From positions 1 to 64,000 of the forward strand of contig NZ_DATGQG010000038.1 of assembly GCF_035304305.1 (NCBI RefSeq): a stretch of DNA of 64,000 nt. The letters are read 5' to 3'. The number at the start of each line of letters is the position of its first letter. The first letter of the stretch is position 1. This DNA is from Ferrovibrio sp035304305 (GTDB lineage Bacteria > Pseudomonadota > Alphaproteobacteria > Ferrovibrionales > Ferrovibrionaceae). The notes below the pieces were generated by a model that saw only the letters and a program-made list of their open reading frames with translations, was not told the DNA's origin and made no database searches. Shown in pieces: positions 9,011 through 17,909 of the stretch. The translations under genes and the position numbers were made by a program.

Positions 9011-10233
9011 GCAGCATTCCCTACGACAAGGCCAAGGAACTCGCCGCCTCCGCCGACAAGTCGGTGCGGCTGCAGCTGGCGCAGCGCCGGGACATCCAGC
9101 CGGAGATTCTCTATTACCTCGCCGTCGACGAGGCGGAGGAGGTCCGCCGCGCCATCGCGGAGAACGAGGCGACGCCGGCCCAGGCCCATATCATCCTGGC
9201 CAACGATTCCTCCGAGGAGGTGCGCGCCCGGCTGGCGGAAAAGGTCGCCCGCCTGTTGCCTGAACTGCCGGACGACGAAGCCGGCAAGGCGCGCGAATAC
9301 GCCATCCAGACGCTGGAACTGCTGGCGCGCGACGAACTGACCCGCATCCGCGCGGTGCTGTCGGAGGCGATCAAGGCGGCCGACCATGTGCCGCATCACC
9401 TGGTCAGGCAGCTGGCGCATGATGTCGAGCTGATCGTCTCGGCGCCGGTGCTGCAATTCTCGCCGCTGCTGACCGACGACGACCTGCGCGAGATCGTCGC
9501 CGGTGCGGCGCAGTCGGGCGCGCTCGCCGCCATCGCGCGACGCGTCGGGCTGTCCGGTCCGGTCTCGGATGCCATCGTGGCGACGCGCGACGTCTCCGCC
9601 GTCGCCGCGCTGCTGGCCAACGATTCCGCGCAGATTCGCGAGGAAACCCTGGACCTGATCCTCGATGCCGCGCCGGGCATCGAGCCCTGGCACGAGCCGC
9701 TGGTGCAGCGGCCGAACCTGCCGGGCAAGGCGGCCAAGCGCATCGCGGGCTTCGTTGCCGCCTCGCTGCTGACGCGGCTGGCCGGCCGCCGTGACCTGCC
9801 GGCCGACACGCTGGCCGAGCTGCGCCAGATCGTCGAGCAGCGCCTCGACGTGAAGCTGGAGGAGACGGCTGACGACCAGCCCTCGATGGCGGAGACCGAA
9901 GCCCGCGTCATGCAGCTGATCCGGGAGAACAAGCTCGACAACGACATGGTGCAGGATGCGGTCGAGCGCGGGGACCGCAATTTCGTGCTGCAGGCGCTGG
10001 TGCAGAACGGCCGCATTCCGCTCTCGGTGGTCCAGAAGGCTTTCGAGGCGCGCAACGGGCGGCTGATCACGGCGCTGGTCTGGCGCGCCAAGTTCACCAT
10101 GCGCACGGCGGTGATGATCCAGCGGGATCTGGTGCGCGTGCCGCCGCGCCTGATGGTGAACGCGCGCAACGGCACGGATTACCCGATGACACGCGGCGAA
10201 ATGGAAGACCAGCTCAGGATTCTGGGCCTCTAG
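9007..10233 (+). CDS. DUF2336 domain-containing protein
   Basis: A 408-residue alphaproteobacterial protein of unknown molecular function, built of HEAT-like helical repeats: short units such as VRRAIAENEATP and VRARLAEKVA recur in the first 80 residues and again around 180-220. The C-terminal third contains the MRTAVMIQRDLVRVPP segment characteristic of the family. No catalytic motif, signal peptide or membrane helix is visible, which suggests a protein-binding scaffold. It starts inside the stop of the diguanylate cyclase gene (ATGA), implying translational coupling and a role linked to c-di-GMP signalling. It converges with xdhC. Confidence 0.85.
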   Translation: MSSIPYDKAKELAASADKSVRLQLAQRRDIQPEILYYLAVDEAEEVRRAIAENEATPAQAHIILANDSSEEVRARLAEKVARLLPELPDDEAGKAREYAIQTLELLARDELTRIRAVLSEAIKAADHVPHHLVRQLAHDVELIVSAPVLQFSPLLTDDDLREIVAGAAQSGALAAIARRVGLSGPVSDAIVATRDVSAVAALLANDSAQIREETLDLILDAAPGIEPWHEPLVQRPNLPGKAAKRIAGFVAASLLTRLAGRRDLPADTLAELRQIVEQRLDVKLEETADDQPSMAETEARVMQLIRENKLDNDMVQDAVERGDRNFVLQALVQNGRIPLSVVQKAFEARNGRLITALVWRAKFTMRTAVMIQRDLVRVPPRLMVNARNGTDYPMTRGEMEDQLRILGL

Positions 10234-10282
10234 GCGGCTGTTCGACCATGCATTACACGTCAGTGTTGCTGATCGCTGCCGG

Positions 10283-11083
10283 TCAGGCGGCGCTCTCGTC
10301 CACCACGCGCAGGCCCTGTTTTACCGCCTCGCGCAGCCGCAGCAGCTGCGCTGCCGTGGCGATGGCGATTTCGCCGGGATGCTTGCCCGAAACGCCGTCG
10401 ATGCCGATCGGGCAGGTGAGTTTCACGATCTGCTGTTCCGGGATGCCGAGCTCGCGGAAGCGCTTCTCGAAGCGGGCGCGCTTGGTCTCCGAGCCGATCA
10501 GTCCGACATAGGCGAAGCGGTTCTCCTGCAGCGCTTTCGCGGCGATGCCGAGATCCAGCGCGTGATTGTGGGTCATGATCAGCAGCCAGCTGCCGTCCTC
10601 CAGGCCGGCGATCTCGCGTTCCGGCGCATTGGTGATCTCGACACTGACGCCGGGCGGCACATGGTCGGGGAACTGGTCGGCGCGCGGATCGAACCAGCGG
10701 ATGCGGCAGGGCAGGGCGCTCAGCACCTGAACCAGCGCCCTGCCGACATGGCCGGCGCCGAACAGCGCGACGTTGAACAGGTCCGGCCGCTGCGGTTCGA
10801 ACAGCAGCGTGACATGCCCGCCGCAGCATTGCCCCAGCGCGGGCCCGAGCGGAAACTTGCGCAGGCTCGGCCCCTGTTTGCCGCCCAGCATGTGGCGGGC
10901 GATCTCGATGGCGCGGAATTCGAGCGTGCCGCCCCCGATGCTGCCGATGCTGGTCTCGGGCGTCACCACCATCTTGGTCCCGGCCTCGCGCGGCGCCGAA
11001 CCGTCGACGGCGGCAACCGTGACCAGCACGGCGGGAATGCCGCGCTGTTCCAGATCCGTCAGCGCATTCAGCCAGCCGCTCAT
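10283..11083 (-). CDS. xdhC: Xanthine dehydrogenase accessory protein XdhC
   Basis: Maturation factor that binds sulfurated molybdenum cofactor and inserts it into XdhB. The 266-residue protein has the N-terminal CoxI/XdhC region (GSAPREAGTKMVV) and a C-terminal Rossmann fold (FGAGHVGRALV near the middle, then YVGLIGSETKRARF). Start overlaps the xdhB stop by 4 bp (ATGA). It is the last gene of the xdhA-B-C series, the usual order in alphaproteobacteria. Confidence 0.95.
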   Translation of the reverse strand: MSGWLNALTDLEQRGIPAVLVTVAAVDGSAPREAGTKMVVTPETSIGSIGGGTLEFRAIEIARHMLGGKQGPSLRKFPLGPALGQCCGGHVTLLFEPQRPDLFNVALFGAGHVGRALVQVLSALPCRIRWFDPRADQFPDHVPPGVSVEITNAPEREIAGLEDGSWLLIMTHNHALDLGIAAKALQENRFAYVGLIGSETKRARFEKRFRELGIPEQQIVKLTCPIGIDGVSGKHPGEIAIATAAQLLRLREAVKQGLRVVDESAA

Positions 11084-13398
11084 TTCGCCGCCACCGCTTC
11101 GGGCGCGGCGGCCAGTTTGCGCTTCGCCGCCTCGATGGCCAGCAGCACGCGCTCCGGCGTTGCCGGCGCATCGAGATGGACGCGCTGCGTGCCGGCCGCG
11201 GCGGCCACCGCATCCTTGAGCGCCAGCCAGCCGGAGATCGCGAGCATCAGCGGCGGCTCGCCCACGGCCTTCGAGCGGAAGATCGTCTCGGCCGGATTGG
11301 GTTTGCCGTTGACCAGCCTGACGCGGAAATCCGCCGGCAGGTCGCGCGCGGTCGGAATCTTGTAGGTGCTCGGCGCATGGGTCCGCAGCCGGCCGTCAGC
11401 ATCCCACCACAGTTCTTCCATGGTGAGCCAGCCGAGACCCTGCAGGTAGCCGCCCTCCACCTGCCCGAGATCGATGGCCGGGTTCAGGGAGTCGCCGCAA
11501 TCATGCAGCAGGTCGGCGCGGGTGAAGCGGTATTCGCCGGTAAAGCAGTCGACCAGCACTTCGGTCGCTGCGACGCCATAGGCGAAATAGAAGAAGGGGC
11601 TTCCCCTGCGCGTGGTGCGGTCGAAATGGATGCCCGGCGTGGCGTAGTAGCCCGAGGCAGCCAGCGAGACACGGGCGATGTATGCGTTATGCACGGCCTC
11701 GGCGAAGGACATGACATTGCCGCCGCCCTGCAGCATGCCGTCCCTGAACCGGATGCCGTCCGGCGGCACGCCCAGAATTGGCGCGGCCACCTCGGCCAGC
11801 CGCCGGCGCAGGGTCAGCGCCGCCGCTTCCGCCGCCTTGCCGTTCATGTCGGCGCCCGATGACGCGGCGGTGGGAGAGGTATTCGGCACCTTGTCGGTGC
11901 GGGTGGCGGTGATGCGGATCTGCTCCAGTCCGATGCCGAGCACGTCGGCGACCACCTGCGCGACCTTGATATAGAGGCCCTGGCCCATCTCGGTGCCGCC
12001 GTGATTGAGCTGCACCGAGCCGTCCTCGTAGATCAGCACCAGCGCGCCAGCCTGGTTGAGGAAGCTCGTGGTGAACGAGATGCCGAACTTCACCGGGGTC
12101 AGCGCCAGGCCCTTCTTCAGATGCGGACTATGCGCATTGAAGGCGTCGATCTCCTGCCGGCGGCGGCGATAGTCGCTGCTGGCCAGCAGGTCTGCGAACA
12201 GCTCGGGCAGGATGTTGTCGCGGATCGTCTGGAAATACGGCGTGACGTTGCGTTCGGTCTTGCCGTAGAGATTGGCCAGCCGCACCTCAAGCGGATCGCG
12301 GCCCAGATGGCGCGCGATCTCGTCGATGACGTATTCGGTCGCCGCCATGCCCTGCGGCCCGCCGAAGCCGCGGAAGGCGGTGTTCGAAACCGTGTTGGTT
12401 CTGCAGCAGAGTCCCGTGATCGTCACATCGGGAATCCAGTAGCTGGAGTCGGCATGGAAGACGGCGCGGTCCACCACGGCGCCGGTCAGGTCGGCGGCCC
12501 AGCCGCCGCGCCCGGCCAGCAGCAGATCGTAGCCGAGGATGCGGCCCTCCGCGTCGAAGCCGACATCGTAGCGGACGAGGAAATCATGCCGCTTTCCGGT
12601 GACGATCATGTCCTCGTCGCGGTCGAGCCGCAGCTTGACCGGCTTCTGGGTACGATGGGCGAGCAGCGCGGCGATGCAGGCGAACTGGGCCGCCTGGCTT
12701 TCCTTGCCGCCGAAGCCTCCCCCCATGCGCCGGCATTCCACCGTGACGCTGTGCAGCGGTTTGCCCAGCACGCGGGCGACCAGCTTCTGGACTTCGGAAG
12801 GATGCTGGGTGGAGCAGTGCACGAAGGTGTCGCCACCCTCGCGCGGCTCGGCCAGGCTGACCTGTCCCTCGAGATAGAAGTGATCCTGACCGCCGAGATG
12901 CAGCTCGCCGTTCAGGCGATGCGGTGCGCGGGCGATGGCCTCCTGCGCGTTGCCGCGCTTCAGCTGCAGCGGCGGCAGCAGCAGGGATTGCTTCTCGACG
13001 GCCTCGGCCAGGTCGAGCAGCGGCGGCAGGTCCTCGTATTCCACCTTTACCAGCCTGGCCGCGCGCCGCGCCGTGGCGAGATCGCGGGCAGCGATCGCGG
13101 CGACCGGCTGGCCGTGGAACTCGATGGTGTCCTGAGCCAGCACCGGCTCGGGACGCACCACCGGCGCGATGTCCGGATCGCCCGGCACATCGGCCACCGT
13201 AATGACCGCAGCCACGCCCGGCACGGCCCGGGCCGCGCTGAGATCGATGCTCCTGATCCTCGCATGCACCCGGTCGCTGAGATGCAGGGCGGCATGCAGC
13301 AGGCCTTCCGGCTCGGGCAGGTCGTCGATGTAGCGCGCGCTGCCGGTGACATGCCGGGGCGCGCTGTCATGGGGAATCGGCCTGCGGGCGGCGGTCAT
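11080..13398 (-). CDS. xdhB: Xanthine dehydrogenase, molybdopterin-binding subunit XdhB
   Basis: Large catalytic subunit that hydroxylates hypoxanthine to xanthine and xanthine to urate. The 772-residue protein contains the molybdopterin loop GGGFGGKE, the AFRGFGGPQG segment that carries the substrate-binding Arg of bacterial XDH, and the catalytic Glu region VGEPPLML near the C-terminus. Length agrees with bacterial XdhB. ATGA overlaps link it to xdhA upstream and xdhC downstream, so the three are co-translated. Confidence 0.95.
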   Translation of the reverse strand: MTAARRPIPHDSAPRHVTGSARYIDDLPEPEGLLHAALHLSDRVHARIRSIDLSAARAVPGVAAVITVADVPGDPDIAPVVRPEPVLAQDTIEFHGQPVAAIAARDLATARRAARLVKVEYEDLPPLLDLAEAVEKQSLLLPPLQLKRGNAQEAIARAPHRLNGELHLGGQDHFYLEGQVSLAEPREGGDTFVHCSTQHPSEVQKLVARVLGKPLHSVTVECRRMGGGFGGKESQAAQFACIAALLAHRTQKPVKLRLDRDEDMIVTGKRHDFLVRYDVGFDAEGRILGYDLLLAGRGGWAADLTGAVVDRAVFHADSSYWIPDVTITGLCCRTNTVSNTAFRGFGGPQGMAATEYVIDEIARHLGRDPLEVRLANLYGKTERNVTPYFQTIRDNILPELFADLLASSDYRRRRQEIDAFNAHSPHLKKGLALTPVKFGISFTTSFLNQAGALVLIYEDGSVQLNHGGTEMGQGLYIKVAQVVADVLGIGLEQIRITATRTDKVPNTSPTAASSGADMNGKAAEAAALTLRRRLAEVAAPILGVPPDGIRFRDGMLQGGGNVMSFAEAVHNAYIARVSLAASGYYATPGIHFDRTTRRGSPFFYFAYGVAATEVLVDCFTGEYRFTRADLLHDCGDSLNPAIDLGQVEGGYLQGLGWLTMEELWWDADGRLRTHAPSTYKIPTARDLPADFRVRLVNGKPNPAETIFRSKAVGEPPLMLAISGWLALKDAVAAAAGTQRVHLDAPATPERVLLAIEAAKRKLAAAPEAVAAK

Positions 13399-14840
13399 TC
13401 GGCGGCCTCCAGGCGGATGCGCTGGCCGTTCGCTTCCAGCGCGAACTTGCGCAGCAGGTTCTGCGCCGCCAGCAGGCGGTATCCGGCGGAGGCGCGCATG
13501 TCGCTGAGGGGCCGGAAGTCCTCGGCCAGGGCCGCGACTGCCGCCTCGACATCCGGCAGCGATGCGCCGGTCAGCGCGGCCTCGGCCCTGAGTGCCCGGG
13601 CCGGAACGGCGGCCATGCCGCCATAGGCAATGCGCGCTTCCCTGACCGTGCCACCGTCGAGTTTCACATGGAAGGCGCCGAGCACGGCGGAGATGTCCTG
13701 GTCGAAGCGCTTCGAGAGCTTGTAGACCGCGAAGCGGCTGTCGGCGCCGGGCTTCGGCACGGTGACGCTTTCGACGATCTCGCCCGGCGCCAGCGCCGTC
13801 TTCCGGTAGCCGAGATAGAAGTCCTCCAGCGGCAGGCGCCGCGACCCCGCCCGGCCGCGCAGCGTGATCGTCGCGCCGAGCGCGATCAGGGGCGGCATGC
13901 TGTCGCCGATCGGGCTGCCATTGGCGATATTGCCGCCAAGGGTGCCGGAATTGCGGATCTGCACCGAGCCGAGGCGGCGGACCATCCGGGCGAAATCCGG
14001 ATGCAGGCTTTCGATGGCGGCGAAGGCGTCGGCATAGGTGACGCCGGCGCCGATGGTGACGGCATGGCCGTCGTCGCTGATTTGCTGCAGCTCGGCGACG
14101 CGGCCGAGATACACGATGCTGCGTGGCTGGCGCTGCTGCTTGGTCACCCAGAGGCCGACATCGGTGCCGCCGGCCAGCAGCCAGCTTTTGCCGTCCGGCA
14201 GGGTCTCGAGCGTTTCGATCAGTTCATCGATGCTGCGCGGCGCGAGGAAATCGCCCGCCGCCGTGGAATGCCTGAGCATGCGCGTGCGTTTCAGCTGCCC
14301 GAGCTGCTGCAGCAGGGCGGCTTCCATCGCGGTGAAGCGGTCCTCGCGCGCGATCTCGAACATGCGGCGTCCCGCCTCGAGGATCGGGCGGTAGCCGGTG
14401 CAGCGGCAGAGATTGCCGGCCAGCGCATCTTTCAGGCTTTCGTCATCAGGCGTCACGCCATGATGGAAACAGGCGAACAGCGACATGACGAAGCCCGGCG
14501 TGCAGAAGCCGCATTGCGAGGCATGGGTCTCGACCATCGCCTGCTGGACGGGATGCAGGGCTTCGCCGTCCGCCAGATCCTCGACGGTGAACAATGCCTT
14601 GCCGTCGAGCTGGGCGACAAACAGGATGCAGGCGTTCACGGCGCGGTAGCGCAGGCGGCCATAGACGGCCTCGCCGATCACCACCGTGCAGGCACCGCAA
14701 TCGCCCTCGGCGCAGCCTTCCTTGCTGCCGGTGCGGCGCAGCCGGAGGCGGAGATACTCGAGCACCGTCATGGTGTGGGGGACATCGGGCCCCACCGTCA
14801 CCACCTGGCCGCGCGATACGAACCTCACGGGTTCGGACAT
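13395..14840 (-). CDS. xdhA: Xanthine dehydrogenase, iron-sulfur and FAD subunit XdhA
   Basis: Small subunit that passes electrons from molybdenum to NAD. Two [2Fe-2S] domains are visible: the plant-type ligands in KEGCAEGDCGACTV, and SQCGFCTPGF with GNLCRCTGYRPI. The FAD domain follows, with LAGGTDVGLW and the GGNIANGSPIGD segment. Length is 481 aa, as expected for the fused XdhA. GGAGG is 5 nt before the ATG. It is 43 bp downstream of an ABC permease gene on the same strand, which suggests one purine uptake/oxidation transcription unit. Confidence 0.95.
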   Translation of the reverse strand: MSEPVRFVSRGQVVTVGPDVPHTMTVLEYLRLRLRRTGSKEGCAEGDCGACTVVIGEAVYGRLRYRAVNACILFVAQLDGKALFTVEDLADGEALHPVQQAMVETHASQCGFCTPGFVMSLFACFHHGVTPDDESLKDALAGNLCRCTGYRPILEAGRRMFEIAREDRFTAMEAALLQQLGQLKRTRMLRHSTAAGDFLAPRSIDELIETLETLPDGKSWLLAGGTDVGLWVTKQQRQPRSIVYLGRVAELQQISDDGHAVTIGAGVTYADAFAAIESLHPDFARMVRRLGSVQIRNSGTLGGNIANGSPIGDSMPPLIALGATITLRGRAGSRRLPLEDFYLGYRKTALAPGEIVESVTVPKPGADSRFAVYKLSKRFDQDISAVLGAFHVKLDGGTVREARIAYGGMAAVPARALRAEAALTGASLPDVEAAVAALAEDFRPLSDMRASAGYRLLAAQNLLRKFALEANGQRIRLEAAE

Positions 14841-14883
14841 GCTGCCTCCGGTCCCTGTTCCTCCCCGTCCCGGCGGGGCCGGG

Positions 14884-15657
14884 TCAGGTCATCAGATCGC
14901 TGCCGCGGAAGGCCCACCCGGTCATGCGCCGCTCGAACAGGGCCGCTACCGCATACATCAGCACGCCCATAATCGCCACGACGACCAGCCCGGCAAAGAC
15001 CAGCGGCACATTGTAGCTCGAGGAGGCCGAAAGCATCAGGTAGCCGATACCCTCGTTGGACGCGACCGTCTCGGCGATCACCGAGCCGACAAAGGCGAGC
15101 GTGATGGCGATCTTCAGCGAGGCGAAAAGATAGGGCATGGCGCGCGGAAGTCCAATCTTGGTCAGGATTTCCAGCTTGCTGGCGCCCAGCGAGCGCAGCA
15201 CGTCGCGCAGTTCCGGCTCGATGGTGGCAAGCCCGGTGGCGACGTTGACCACGATCGGGAAGAACGAGATCACGAAGGCGGTGATGATGGCGGGCACCGT
15301 GCCGATGCCGAACCAGATCACCAGCACCGGCACCAGCGCCACCTTGGGGATGGAGTTGAAGCCGACGAGCACGGGATAGAGCCCGTTGTAGACGAATTTC
15401 GAGGCGCCGATGGCGATCCCGAGCAGCGCGCCGCCGACCACGCCGAGCACGAAGCCGGCGGTGGTGGTGTACAGCGTCTGCAGCGAATGGTGCAGGATCT
15501 GCGGCGCGAACTGCACGCTGGTCTCGAAGACCAGCGTCGGCCGCGGCAGGATGAAGGGCTCGATGCCGGTGACGATGCAGACCGCTTCCCAGAGCACGAA
15601 GAGGCCGATGGTCACCAGCCATGGCATGGCTTTCAGCAGCGCTCGTTCGCCGGTCAC
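14884..15657 (-). CDS. ABC transporter permease, NitT/TauT type
   Basis: Inner-membrane permease of the nitrate/sulfonate/taurine/pyrimidine-precursor importer class. The 257-residue protein has six predicted helices and the cytoplasmic EAA loop around LRDVLRSLGASKLEILTKIGLPRAMPY. It begins with GTG, overlapping the stop of the ATPase gene by 4 bp (GTGA). Its downstream neighbour is xdhA, so the natural guess is uptake of a purine or related heterocycle, but the family transports many solutes and no binding protein is encoded beside it. Confidence 0.88.
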   Translation of the reverse strand: MTGERALLKAMPWLVTIGLFVLWEAVCIVTGIEPFILPRPTLVFETSVQFAPQILHHSLQTLYTTTAGFVLGVVGGALLGIAIGASKFVYNGLYPVLVGFNSIPKVALVPVLVIWFGIGTVPAIITAFVISFFPIVVNVATGLATIEPELRDVLRSLGASKLEILTKIGLPRAMPYLFASLKIAITLAFVGSVIAETVASNEGIGYLMLSASSSYNVPLVFAGLVVVAIMGVLMYAVAALFERRMTGWAFRGSDLMT

Positions 15658-16451
15658 GACACCCTCACCGAATGGATATGCTCGCGCAGTTCATGCACGA
15701 TGGAACCGAAATACGGCTCGAAGGTGGTGTCCAGCGTGCGGGGGCGCGGAATGTCCACCTCCCGGGTCAGAATCACCCGGCCGGGCCGCTTGCTCATCAC
15801 GAAGACCCGGTCGGCGAGATAGACCGCCTCGCGCAGGTCATGGGTGATGAGGATCGCGGTGAAGCGCTTCTCCATCCACAGCGCCTGCATCACGGCCCAC
15901 AATTCCTCGCGGGTGAAGGCGTCCAGCGCCGCGAAGGGCTCGTCCAGCATCAGCAGCCGCGGATTGTGGATGATGGCGCGGCAGAGATTGGCACGCTGCT
16001 GCATGCCGCCGGACAGCTGCCACGGCGCCTTCTCGGCGAATTCGGTGAGGCCGACGGTGCTGAGCAGCGCCATTGCCTGGTCGACATAGGCCTTGCGCTC
16101 GCTGCGCAGCCGGCGCTTGTGCGGCTCGACGATCTCGAGCGGCAGCATGACGTTGTCGAGCGTGCTGCGCCAGGGCAGCAGGGTGGAGTTCTGGAATGCC
16201 ATGCCGACGCCCTGGACGGGGCCCTTCACCGGCTTGCCGCCGATGGTGATGCTGCCGGCGGTCGGATTGAGCAGGCCAGTCACCAGCTTCATCAGCGTGG
16301 ACTTGCCGCAGCCCGACGGCCCGACCACGGCGACGAACTCGCCTTCCCTGATGTCGAGCGAGAGATCCTCGACCGCGAGCGTCTGCTCCTCGGCCATCCG
16401 GTAGACGAGGCTGACCCCGTTGATCTTGACGAAAGCCGGTCCCTGCATCAT
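15654..16451 (-). CDS. ABC transporter ATP-binding protein, NitT/TauT type
   Basis: ATPase of the preceding permease. The 265-residue protein has Walker A GPSGCGKST, the signature LSGGMQQRANLCRAI and Walker B LLMLDEPFAALD, the form typical of SsuB/TauB/ThiZ-like ATPases. Two adjacent ATG codons (16451 and 16448) are possible; GAGG lies about 6 nt upstream of the first. The open frame extends much further upstream but that part is not protein-like. First gene of the putative ABC-xdhABC operon, divergent from an MFS transporter gene. Confidence 0.9.
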   Translation of the reverse strand: MMQGPAFVKINGVSLVYRMAEEQTLAVEDLSLDIREGEFVAVVGPSGCGKSTLMKLVTGLLNPTAGSITIGGKPVKGPVQGVGMAFQNSTLLPWRSTLDNVMLPLEIVEPHKRRLRSERKAYVDQAMALLSTVGLTEFAEKAPWQLSGGMQQRANLCRAIIHNPRLLMLDEPFAALDAFTREELWAVMQALWMEKRFTAILITHDLREAVYLADRVFVMSKRPGRVILTREVDIPRPRTLDTTFEPYFGSIVHELREHIHSVRVS

Positions 16452-16583
16452 GCAAGCCCTCGGACAAACCCGGTGCGGCATCGCGCAACTCTGCGGCCGC
16501 CCCGTCGAACACACACCTGCATGATGCGCCTGATCCCCCTGGAAATCCCCGCGACTCGTTCTTTTGCGCCGCACACAAACAGA

Positions 16584-16615
16584 AATTGTAAACACTGTTG
16601 CCGTTGAATTGTAAA
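16584..16615. promoter_or_regulatory. Paired AATTGTAAA motifs in the ABC/MFS divergent region
   Basis: AATTGTAAA occurs at 16584-16592 and again at 16607-16615, 23 bp apart in the same orientation, in the AT-rich part of the 205-bp gap between the ABC-xdh operon and the MFS gene. The core heptamer is the same as the pair upstream of marR at 5277-5299. It could be a regulator site or part of the divergent promoters. Confidence 0.3.
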
Positions 16616-16656
16616 TCTTTTTTGCCTGCCTCTTTTCCGTGCGACAGGAGCAAACG

Positions 16657-17817
16657 ATGAGCAGCGAGGCGCGCGGCGTCGCGTGGCGGATCAGCGCATT
16701 TTTCGCGGCTTTCTTCCTGGTGCCCGGCGTGCATCTGCCCTTCTGGTCGGTATGGCTGGAATCGCGCGGCCTGAACGCGACGGAGATCGCCATCGTGATG
16801 TCCTCGGCGATCCTGCTGCGACTCGTGGCGGGGCCGGCGGCGGCGCATCTGGTCGATCGCAGCAGCGCGCGCCGCCAGGCGATCATTCTGCTCGCCTGGG
16901 GCAGCGTCGCCGTCTTTACCGCCTACTGGTGGGCCGAGGGCTTCTGGCCGATCTTCCTGCTCGGCCTGCTGCACGGCATCCTCTGGTCGCCGATCACGCC
17001 GCTCACCGAAAACATCGCGCTGCTCTCGGCCGCCCGCTTCGGCGTGCAGTATGGCCGCATGCGGCTCTGGGGTTCGGTGAGCTTCCTCGTCGCCGCCTAT
17101 CTTTCGGGACTGTGGCTGAAGGGCCGCCCGGACGACTGGATCCTCGCGCTGCTGTTCGCCGGCACGTTCGTCATGGCATGCTGCAGCCACCTGCTGCCCG
17201 ATATCCGCCTGCCGCTCGACCGGCCCAAGCTTGGCGCACCCGCCAGGCTGCTGCTGCGCAGCAGACTGTTCCTTGCCTTCCTCGGCGCCAATGCCTGCCT
17301 GCAGGCGACCCATGCCATGTTCTACACCTTCGGCACGCTGCACTGGCGCGGCGCGGGACTGAGCGATGCGCAGATCGGTTTCCTCTGGGCCGAGGGCGTG
17401 CTGGCGGAGGTGATCCTGTTCGCCGCCGGCCAGCGCGTGGCGCTGAAGGTGGGCGGCGCCGGCCTGCTGCTGCTCGCCTGCGCGGGCGGCGTGCTGCGCT
17501 GGGGCCTGACCGGCGTGGTGGAGGATTTCCCGGCGCTGGTGGTGCTGAACCTGCTGCATGCCGCGACCTTCGGCTGCGCCCATCTCGGCGCCATGCGGCT
17601 GATGGCCGAGGGCGTCGATCCCGACGTCTCGGCGACCGCGCAGAGCCTTTATACCGCGGCCAATTCGGCGATGCTGGCGCTGGCGACCCTGGCGATAGGG
17701 CCGGTCTTTGCCGCGATCGGCGGCCTTGCCTATGTGACGATGCTGCCACTGTCGCTGGCCGGCGGCGCCTGCGCCTGGCTGCTGTGGCGCCGCCGGAACC
17801 GGCTGCGGTTTGCCTGA
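16657..17817 (+). CDS. MFS transporter, HcaT/phenylpropionate-permease-like
   Basis: A 386-residue inner-membrane carrier with about 12 hydrophobic segments. The arrangement YFLVPGVHLPFWSVWLESRG-like at the N-terminus and the intracellular DRSSARRQ loop match the MFS_1-like/HcaT group (3-phenylpropionate permease relatives). The start is fixed by AGGAG six bases upstream; the frame runs six codons further. It is transcribed divergently from the ABC-xdh operon. Substrate is not determinable from sequence; export or import of an aromatic or nucleobase-like compound would fit the neighbourhood but is inference. Confidence 0.8.
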   Translation: MSSEARGVAWRISAFFAAFFLVPGVHLPFWSVWLESRGLNATEIAIVMSSAILLRLVAGPAAAHLVDRSSARRQAIILLAWGSVAVFTAYWWAEGFWPIFLLGLLHGILWSPITPLTENIALLSAARFGVQYGRMRLWGSVSFLVAAYLSGLWLKGRPDDWILALLFAGTFVMACCSHLLPDIRLPLDRPKLGAPARLLLRSRLFLAFLGANACLQATHAMFYTFGTLHWRGAGLSDAQIGFLWAEGVLAEVILFAAGQRVALKVGGAGLLLLACAGGVLRWGLTGVVEDFPALVVLNLLHAATFGCAHLGAMRLMAEGVDPDVSATAQSLYTAANSAMLALATLAIGPVFAAIGGLAYVTMLPLSLAGGACAWLLWRRRNRLRFA

Positions 17818-17839
17818 GACATCGCGGCGGAAAACAGAT

Positions 17840-17870
17840 GCGCCCCGGCCGGTTTCCCGGGCCGGGGCGC
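17840..17870 (-). terminator. Intrinsic terminator downstream of efp
   Basis: An 11-bp perfect stem, GCGCCCCGGCC (17840-17850) with GGCCGGGGCGC (17860-17870), is followed in the minus direction by TGTTTT. It lies between the convergent MFS and efp genes, 40 bp after the efp stop, and may also stop MFS transcripts. Confidence 0.65.
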
Positions 17871-17909
17871 GAATGGACCCGGATCCGCGCGGGTATTGCG
17901 CGGAGTGGA

